Part shown: in pieces, positions 1 through 4,309 of the stretch
Numbering within the stretch: position 1 is the stretch's first letter
How the letters are laid out: every line of letters starts with the position of its first letter
Origin: Ilumatobacteraceae bacterium
Lineage (GTDB): Bacteria; Actinomycetota; Acidimicrobiia; Acidimicrobiales; Ilumatobacteraceae
Reading direction: 5' to 3'
DNA length: 5,652 bases
NCBI GenBank assembly: GCA_025456105.1
Contig: JALOLG010000338.1
Span: 1-5,652 of the forward strand
The notes under the pieces: generated by a model
What the model was told of the DNA's origin: nothing
Database searches by the model: none
What the model saw: the letters and a program-made list of their open reading frames with translations, nothing else
Translations under genes and position numbers: made by a program

Positions 1-2
1 CA

Positions 3-65
3 TTCGGGAAACACGAGTCGGCTGAGATCGCACTTGCCCGCCAGGACACACCCCCGCCGACATGA
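3..65 (+). CDS. C-terminal end of an unidentified upstream gene (partial)
   Basis: The third reading frame is open from the window edge and stops at TGA 63-65, giving the tail FGKHESAEIALARQDTPPPT. The stop overlaps the start codon of the adenosine deaminase gene as ATGA (62-65), the same arrangement seen at the ATPase/adenine deaminase junction in this window. That overlap, plus the lack of a well-placed ribosome binding site for the deaminase, suggests translational coupling to this upstream gene. Third-position GC over these 20 codons is only moderate (about 70%), lower than in the other genes, so the call is tentative. The tail is polar and shows no family motif I recognise. The alternative is that 1-61 is plain 5' leader sequence. 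Confidence 0.38.
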   Translation, partial: FGKHESAEIALARQDTPPPT

Positions 66-1069
66 CCATCACCGACACCGACATCGACCGCATGCGCCGC
101 CTGCCGAAGGCGGAGATCCACATCCACCTCGAAGGTTGCTTCGAAGCCGACGAGCTCGCCCGGCTCGCCGCCGCCGTCGACGAGCCGCTGCCGCGCCCGG
201 TCGAGCAGCTCTTCGACTTCCACGGGTTCGACGAGTTCCTCGAGTTCCTGTCGTGGTCGTGCGGGCTCGTCCGCACCCCCGAGGCCGCCGCCCCCGACGC
301 CCGACAGTTCGTCGCCCGCGAGGCCGCCGCCGGCGCCCGCTACGCCGACGTCATCATCAACCCCACCCACTGGGCCACCTGGCGCAGCAACATCGGCGGC
401 CTCATCGACGCCCTCGACCAGGGGTTCGCCGAAGGCGAGGCCGACGGCGGCCCACCGGTCGGGCTGTGCATCAGCCTCCTGCGCCAGCAGTCGGCCGCCG
501 AGGCCGCCGAGCTCGTCGACCTCCTCCTCGAGCTGCGCCATCCACGGGTCGTCGCCCTGTCGATCGACGGCAACGAGCGCATGGCCGGTCGGGTCAGCTC
601 TCGCTTCGCCGACGCCTTCCAGCGCGCCGGTGCGGCCGGGCTGAAGCGCACGGTGCACGCCGGCGAGTCGAGCGGCCCGGAGGGCGTGCGCGACGCCATC
701 GACCTGCTCGGCGCCGACCGCATCGATCACGGCGTCCGGGCGATCGAGGAGCCCGAGCTCGTCCGCGAGCTCGCGGACCGCGGCATCCCGCTCGACATCT
801 GCCCGCGCTCCAACGTCACCCTCGGCATCGTCCCGAGCTTCGAGGAGCACCCGATCGACGCCCTCCGCACCGCCGGCGTGCCGGTGAGCGTCAACACCGA
901 CGACCCCGCGTTCCTCGGCAACTCCCTCCACGGCGACTACGCCGAGGTGACGGCCGCCTTCGGGTGGAGCGACGACGTCGTGCGCTCGGTCGCACGCACG
1001 TCGATCGAGGCGAGCTTCGCCGACGACGACACCAAGGCAGCCATCCTGGAGGACCTCGCGCGGTGGTGA
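62..1069 (+). CDS. add: Adenosine deaminase
   Basis: Cytosolic zinc enzyme of the metallo-dependent hydrolase (ADA) family, expected to convert adenosine or deoxyadenosine to inosine or deoxyinosine plus ammonia. The 335-residue product has the usual family length and every diagnostic motif: KAEIHIHLEG near the N-terminus (zinc ligands H20 and H22), HAGES (H199, catalytic E202), RIDHG (H223), CPRSN, and VNTDDP (D280 and D281, zinc ligand and catalytic Asp). The loop SIDGNE replaces the more common D-L-A-G-x-E type motif. The ATG at 62 overlaps an upstream stop (ATGA). Only a weak AGGA (43-46) lies 15 bases before it, so coupling is likely; ATG 92 is a possible later start that keeps all motifs. 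The gene overlaps the next one by 7 bases. Neighbouring nucleoside transport genes favour adenosine as substrate. ADA relatives acting on adenine or aminodeoxyfutalosine cannot be excluded from sequence alone. Confidence 0.92.
   Translation: MTITDTDIDRMRRLPKAEIHIHLEGCFEADELARLAAAVDEPLPRPVEQLFDFHGFDEFLEFLSWSCGLVRTPEAAAPDARQFVAREAAAGARYADVIINPTHWATWRSNIGGLIDALDQGFAEGEADGGPPVGLCISLLRQQSAAEAAELVDLLLELRHPRVVALSIDGNERMAGRVSSRFADAFQRAGAAGLKRTVHAGESSGPEGVRDAIDLLGADRIDHGVRAIEEPELVRELADRGIPLDICPRSNVTLGIVPSFEEHPIDALRTAGVPVSVNTDDPAFLGNSLHGDYAEVTAAFGWSDDVVRSVARTSIEASFADDDTKAAILEDLARW
1048..1053 (+). promoter_or_regulatory. Ribosome binding site for the anchored hypothetical protein
   Basis: GGAGGA lies inside the last codons of the adenosine deaminase gene. 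It is 9 bases before GTG 1063 and 12 bases before GTG 1066. The spacing slightly favours 1063, whereas 1066 would give the classic GTGA stop/start overlap. Confidence 0.6.
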
Positions 1070-1710
1070 GCACGATCGCGATCGCCGCCGAGCGGCGATA
1101 CGACCTTCGCCTCGTCGCGGTGATCGCGGCCGTCCTCGCCGTCGTCGCGGTGGCGACGGCGCTCACGTTCGACAGCGGGTCGTCACCGGCGCCGGCCGCC
1201 ACGGTCGCGCTCGGTCCGCTCGTGGCCACCTGGCCGGAGCGCTTCGAGCTCACCGGCACCAAGGGCGTGGAGACGTGGGTCGAGCACGTGCACGTCGTCC
1301 GCGACGGCGATCGGTTCGTGCTCACCGGTGGCGCACCACGCGGTGAGGTGCAGCAGGTGCGCACCGTCGAGGTGGTGGGCGGCGAGCTCGTGGAGACCCC
1401 CTGCCCCGACGGCGGTGCAAGCGGCTCGTCGTGCGTCATCGAACCTGCGGTCGGGTTCCTCTCCACCGCGGCACTCGTCGCCGCCGCGCAGCGCGCCGAG
1501 CTGCCCGTGGAGCTGCCCGTCCTCGAGTACGCCGGGCGCTCGGTCGTGTGCCCGTCGGCCCGCCTCCTCGGCATCGAGCGCAGCGCGCTCGACCCCTGCT
1601 TCGACCTCGCCACCGGTGCCGTGCTCGCCCAGCGCGATCCCGACACCGGCGAGTTCGACGGCCCCAGCCTCGACCCGTGGTCGGTGGTCGTGAGCATCCC
1701 CCCAGCGTGA
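1063..1710 (+). CDS. Hypothetical membrane-anchored extracytoplasmic protein
   Basis: Function not recognised. The product is about 215 residues. A short N-terminal stretch with R11-R12 and R16 is followed by one hydrophobic segment (about residues 17-37, rich in A, V, L and I), which looks like an uncleaved signal anchor or signal peptide. No lipobox cysteine is present. The rest (about 180 residues) would lie outside the membrane. It is rich in alternating, beta-prone sequence and has four cysteines (C114, C124, C163, C179), enough for two disulfides. The C-terminal pattern of A-G-R, then C163, C179 and a D-x-A-T-G-A turn resembles small secreted actinobacterial proteins with a LolA-like beta-sheet fold, but this is a weak impression. 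The start is GTG 1063 (or 1066), overlapping the adenosine deaminase stop, and the end is 26 bases before the binding lipoprotein. The reading frame is also open upstream, but that region is coded by the deaminase. The position suggests an accessory role in uptake at the cell surface. Confidence 0.75.
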   Translation: MVSTIAIAAERRYDLRLVAVIAAVLAVVAVATALTFDSGSSPAPAATVALGPLVATWPERFELTGTKGVETWVEHVHVVRDGDRFVLTGGAPRGEVQQVRTVEVVGGELVETPCPDGGASGSSCVIEPAVGFLSTAALVAAAQRAELPVELPVLEYAGRSVVCPSARLLGIERSALDPCFDLATGAVLAQRDPDTGEFDGPSLDPWSVVVSIPPA

Positions 1711-1724
1711 ACAGCGTGAGCAAC

Positions 1725-1730
1725 AAGGAG
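1725..1730 (+). promoter_or_regulatory. Ribosome binding site of the nucleoside-binding lipoprotein
   Basis: AAGGAG, 6 bases before ATG 1737, sits in the 26-base gap after the hypothetical gene. It fixes the start at 1737 rather than at any upstream codon of the same open frame, and the lipoprotein signal peptide then begins directly at this Met. Confidence 0.85.
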
Positions 1731-1736
1731 CACCCC

Positions 1737-2849
1737 ATGACCCGATCCCGCCGACTGCTGCGAGGCGCCGCCCTCGTCGCCGCTGCCTCCCTCGTCATCG
1801 CCGCGTGCGGTGACGACGACGAGGAGTCCTCCTCCACCGAAGCGCCTGCCGGCACCGAGGCACCCGCTGGTACCGAGGCCCCCGAAGGCACCGAGGCACC
1901 GGCCGGGACGGAGGCACCCGCTGGCACCGACGCGCCGGCCACCGGCGAGCCGCTCCAGGTGGCGCTCCTCGTGCCGGGCCTCGCCAACGACGGCTCGTTC
2001 AACCAGGTCGCCCGGGAGGGCATCGAGGCGCTCGCCGAGCAGGGCCTGGTGGAGTACGAGCTCCGCGAGGAGATGGCCGACCCGGCCGTGTCGGAGCCGA
2101 TCGTGCGCCAGTACGCGGCCGACGGCTACGACCTCATCATCGGCCACGGCATCGAGCTCTCCGAGCCGATCCTCGCCCTCGCCCCCGAGTTCCCCGACGT
2201 GCAGTTCACGGTGTCCGGCGGACCCGACATCGCCGACAAGCTGCTCGACAACGTCGACGGCTGGACGTACGACTTCGCCCAGCAGGGCTACCTGTCGGGC
2301 TACGTCGCGGCGAAGGTGAGCGAGAGCGGCACCGTCGGCGTGGTCGGCGGCCCCGAGCTGCCGTTCATCGCCGCCGCGCACGCCGGCTTCAAGGCCGGCG
2401 TCGCCGCCGTCGACCCGAGCATCGAGGTGGTCGAGGTGTACACGGGCAGCTTCGACGACGTGCAGCGCGCCGTCGAGGCGACCACCGGCCTCGTGTCGCA
2501 GGGTGCCGACGTGGTGTTCTGCTCCGGTGACGGCATCTGCAACGGCGTCGCCACCGCGGCCCAGCAGGGCGGCATCCTCACCGTCGGCGTCACGGGTGAT
2601 GCGGGCGGCGTGGCCGAGGAGGTCAACGTCGCATCGGTCGAGCTCGACATGACGCCCACGTTCACCGAGTACGTCACGGGCGTCAGCTCGGGCGAGTTCG
2701 GTGGCCGGTTCTTCGTGTCGGGCCTCGCCAACGGCGGTCTCGTGCTCACGCCGGTCAACCCGCTCGAGGGCGTGCCCGACACGCTCGAGGCCGAGGTGGA
2801 GGAGCTCCTCGCCGGCCTCGCCTCCGGCGAGATCACCATCGAGCTCTGA
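1737..2849 (+). CDS. BMP/PnrA-family nucleoside-binding lipoprotein of an ABC importer
   Basis: Extracytoplasmic substrate-binding lipoprotein of 370 residues, basic membrane protein (BMP) family, whose studied members (for example Treponema PnrA) bind purine nucleosides. The N-terminus has R3, R5, R6 and R9, a hydrophobic core, and the lipobox VIAAC with C24 as the lipidated residue. Residues 25-33 are acidic and serine-rich, followed by a hexapeptide-repeat linker (34-69). The binding domain starts near residue 74 and shows family landmarks: N-D-G-S-F-N-Q (84-90), a D-L-I-I-G-H-G segment, Q-Q-G-Y-L-S-G-Y-V-A-A-K, the T-V-G-V-V-G-G strand, and A-H-A-G-F-K-A-G. Unusual points are a cysteine pair (C262, C268) where the family usually has a glycine-rich ligand loop, and V-E-L-D in place of the usual lysine-bearing strand near the C-terminal lobe. 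The ligand may therefore differ from plain purine nucleosides. It lies 4 bases before the ATPase gene, so the two form a transporter unit. Confidence 0.92.
   Translation: MTRSRRLLRGAALVAAASLVIAACGDDDEESSSTEAPAGTEAPAGTEAPEGTEAPAGTEAPAGTDAPATGEPLQVALLVPGLANDGSFNQVAREGIEALAEQGLVEYELREEMADPAVSEPIVRQYAADGYDLIIGHGIELSEPILALAPEFPDVQFTVSGGPDIADKLLDNVDGWTYDFAQQGYLSGYVAAKVSESGTVGVVGGPELPFIAAAHAGFKAGVAAVDPSIEVVEVYTGSFDDVQRAVEATTGLVSQGADVVFCSGDGICNGVATAAQQGGILTVGVTGDAGGVAEEVNVASVELDMTPTFTEYVTGVSSGEFGGRFFVSGLANGGLVLTPVNPLEGVPDTLEAEVEELLAGLASGEITIEL
1836..1943 (+). repeat. Six in-frame 18-bp tandem repeats coding the lipoprotein linker
   Basis: Six consecutive 18-base units encode the hexapeptide T-(E/D)-A-P-(A/E)-(G/T) at residues 34-69, just after the lipidated cysteine. 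The units differ mainly at third codon positions (for example GCA, GCG and GCC for Ala, GGC, GGT and GGG-type changes around Gly/Thr). The peptide is therefore better conserved than the DNA, which argues for selection on a flexible acidic tether. The unit length is a multiple of 3, so gain or loss of copies would keep the frame. Confidence 0.9.
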
Positions 2850-2853
2850 GCCG

Positions 2854-3243
2854 ATGAGCACGCCCCTGCTCGCGGCCAGCGGCATCACCAAGCGATACGG
2901 CGCCGTCGTGGCGCTGCGCGAGGTGGGCATGCAGTTGCGGGCAGGGCGCGTGCGCGCCATCGTGGGGGAGAACGGGGCCGGCAAGTCGACGCTCACGGGC
3001 GTGCTGGCCGGCCTCGTCCACCCCGACGCCGGCGAGGTGCACCTCGACGGTGAGCCGGTCCGGTTCGCCGGCCGGCGCGACGCGATCGCGCACGGCATCG
3101 GCCTGGTGCCCCAGCACCTCTCTCTGGTGGGGGCGCGGCGAGGCACGCCGCCGCGTCCGCCAGACCGCCTCCGAGATCGGCGTCGAGGTGGCGCTCGACG
3201 TCGAGATCGAGCGGATCGGGCTCGCCGAGCGCCAGCTCGGTGA
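2854..3243 (+). CDS. N-terminal fragment of the ABC ATPase (first NBD, Walker A to Q-loop)
   Basis: Predicted product of 129 residues, of which about the first 93 are family sequence. The Walker A motif GENGAGKST is at residues 38-46, followed by the usual helix and the E-V-H-L-D-G strand. The Q-loop V-P-Q-H-L-S-L-V has its glutamine at residue 87. From about residue 94 to the stop at 3241-3243 the frame is wrong: the translation becomes an Arg/Pro/Gly/Asp string typical of out-of-frame GC-rich DNA. The fragment lacks the helical domain, signature and Walker B and cannot hydrolyse ATP alone. Confidence 0.7.
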   Translation: MSTPLLAASGITKRYGAVVALREVGMQLRAGRVRAIVGENGAGKSTLTGVLAGLVHPDAGEVHLDGEPVRFAGRRDAIAHGIGLVPQHLSLVGARRGTPPRPPDRLRDRRRGGARRRDRADRARRAPAR

Positions 3244-4309
3244 GGTGGTGATCGCCGTCGCGCAGGGCGCCCGGGTGCTCCTGCTCGACGAGCCCACCTC
3301 CACCCTGGGCCCGAGCGAGGTGGAGCGGCTGATGCGCACGGTCCGTCAGCTCGCCGAGCGCGGTGTCGCAATCGGCCTCGTCACGCACCGCATCTCCGAG
3401 GTCATCACCGCCGCCGACGACGTGACCGTGCTGCGCGCCGGCGAGCTGGTGCACGACGGGTCGGCAGCCGAGCTCGACCCGGTCACGATCGCCCGGATGA
3501 TGGTGGGCGACCGCATCACCCGGTACGAGAACGGTCGCCGGCGCGAGCCCGGACCGACCGTCGTGCAGGTCGCGTCGGTCCACACCGAGCACGGCGACCA
3601 CATCGTCGACCTCGACGACGTGTCACTCGAGGTCCGCGCCGGCGAGATCGTGGGCATCGCCGGCGTCGTCGGGTCGGGGCAGGTCGCCCTCGCCGACGTG
3701 CTCTCGGGGGTCCGCCATCCGGCGCGCGGCACCGTGCGCGTCGACGGCCACGACGTCACGGGCGATGCCGCCACCGCCACTCACCTCGGCGTCGCCTACA
3801 TCCCCGAGTCGCGCGACGACGGGCTGCACCCCGTGGGGACCGTCGCCGAGAACGCGAGCCTGCTCGAGATCGCCGCGATCCGGCCCGCCTGGCGGCGGCG
3901 CGACCGCAAGGCCGAGCGGGCCCACGGCGTCGCCGTGTGCGAGCGGTTCGAGGTGCGACCGCCCGATCCCGACCTGCCCACCGTCGGGCTGTCGGGCGGC
4001 AACCGCCAGAAGCTGCTCGTGGGCCGCGAGCTGATCCGCGGGCCGCGTGTGGTGATCGCCCACGGACCCACCCAGGGCCTCGACCTCGCTGCCGGCGCGG
4101 CGGTGCGGCGCGAGCTGGTCGCCGCGGCCGAGCAGGGTGCCGCCGTGCTGGTGGTGTCGGCCGACCTCGACGAGGTGCTCGAGCTGGCCGACCGGGTGGT
4201 GGTGCTCGCCGCGGGGCGAGTGGCCGACGAGCTCGTGCCCGGCGACGACGGATGGGACCTCGACCGCCTCGGCGCGGCGATGGCAGGCATGAACCAGGAG
4301 GCACGATGA
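3050..4309 (+). CDS. C-terminal fragment of the ABC ATPase (rest of NBD1 plus complete NBD2)
   Basis: The open frame begins at GTG 3050, but family sequence is seen only from about base 3140, so residues 1-30 here are shadow translation. A separate translated start, if any, could be GTG 3188. NBD1 continues with a signature-like I-G-L-A-E-R-Q (3215-3235, Gly where Ser is usual), Walker B V-L-L-L-D-E (3275-3292), and the switch histidine in V-T-H-R (3386-3388). NBD2 begins near 3550 with a degenerate Walker A, G-I-A-G-V-V-G-S-G-Q (3653-3682), then a canonical L-S-G-G-N-R-Q (3989-4009) and I-A-H-G-P-T-Q-G-L-D. Its switch region, V-S-A-D-L-D, lacks the histidine. Degenerate NBD2 nucleotide motifs are normal for this family. 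The stop overlaps the adenine deaminase start. Confidence 0.75.
   Translation: MSRSGSPAGATRSRTASAWCPSTSLWWGRGEARRRVRQTASEIGVEVALDVEIERIGLAERQLGEVVIAVAQGARVLLLDEPTSTLGPSEVERLMRTVRQLAERGVAIGLVTHRISEVITAADDVTVLRAGELVHDGSAAELDPVTIARMMVGDRITRYENGRRREPGPTVVQVASVHTEHGDHIVDLDDVSLEVRAGEIVGIAGVVGSGQVALADVLSGVRHPARGTVRVDGHDVTGDAATATHLGVAYIPESRDDGLHPVGTVAENASLLEIAAIRPAWRRRDRKAERAHGVAVCERFEVRPPDPDLPTVGLSGGNRQKLLVGRELIRGPRVVIAHGPTQGLDLAAGAAVRRELVAAAEQGAAVLVVSADLDEVLELADRVVVLAAGRVADELVPGDDGWDLDRLGAAMAGMNQEAR
4296..4301 (+). promoter_or_regulatory. Ribosome binding site of the adenine deaminase homologue
   Basis: AGGAGG in the final codons of the ATPase gene, 4 bases before ATG 4306. This strong site, together with the ATGA overlap (4306-4309), selects 4306 as the start and could let the gene be translated even though the ATPase frame upstream is broken. 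Confidence 0.8.

Larger units (their letters stand above)
2854..4309 (+). pseudogene. Nucleoside/sugar-type ABC transporter ATPase with two NBDs, frameshifted with a small internal deletion
   Basis: The whole locus encodes the ATPase of the importer fed by the upstream lipoprotein. It belongs to the tandem-NBD family that includes B. subtilis NupO (YufO) and the ribose ATPase RbsA, whose members are about 500 residues long. It starts at ATG 2854, 4 bases after the lipoprotein stop with no clear Shine-Dalgarno, so coupling is likely, and ends at TGA 4307-4309. The N-terminal part is read in one frame up to about base 3130-3138. Family sequence then resumes in the next forward frame from about 3140 (G-E-A-R-R-R-V). 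Intact homologues carry about 20-25 residues between these points, including the T-V-A-E-N-x-x-L-G element after the Q-loop; none of that is present. The simplest explanation is loss of 3n+2 bases. Everything after the break is intact and high in GC3, so the lesion is recent or is an assembly error. As written, no full-length ATPase can be made. Confidence 0.85.

Noticed and set aside
34..1062. In-frame upstream extension of the hypothetical anchored protein back to TTG 34
   Set aside because: The translation of this part is an Arg/Pro/His-rich string that is out of frame with the adenosine deaminase, whose motifs clearly own the region. The real protein starts at GTG 1063 or 1066, just before a plausible signal anchor.
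1074..1083. Palindrome GATCGCGATC, considered as an operator
   Set aside because: It is short, intragenic and built from GATC/CG steps that are frequent here; no second copy at a promoter was seen.
1081..1099. Perfect 8-bp inverted repeat ATCGCCGC/GCGGCGAT with a 3-base loop, considered as a terminator or attenuator
   Set aside because: It lies within the coding start of the hypothetical gene, has no T-run after it, and short hairpins of this kind are common by chance at this GC content. It might affect initiation, but nothing else supports that.
1431..1736. Upstream extension of the lipoprotein frame
   Set aside because: It overlaps the hypothetical gene in another frame and would bury the signal peptide. 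The AAGGAG site and the lipoprotein signal sequence both point to ATG 1737.
3124..3150. Programmed ribosomal frameshift in the ATPase, as an alternative to damage
   Set aside because: There is no convincing slippery heptamer, and a simple frame change would not restore the 20-25 residues missing relative to intact family members. A deletion explains both features better.
891..3371. Long open frame on the minus strand (826 codons)
   Set aside because: It runs opposite to well-supported genes with clear family motifs, and its translation is an Arg/Ala/Gly/Ser-rich string with no domain. Long antisense frames are expected in DNA this GC-rich.
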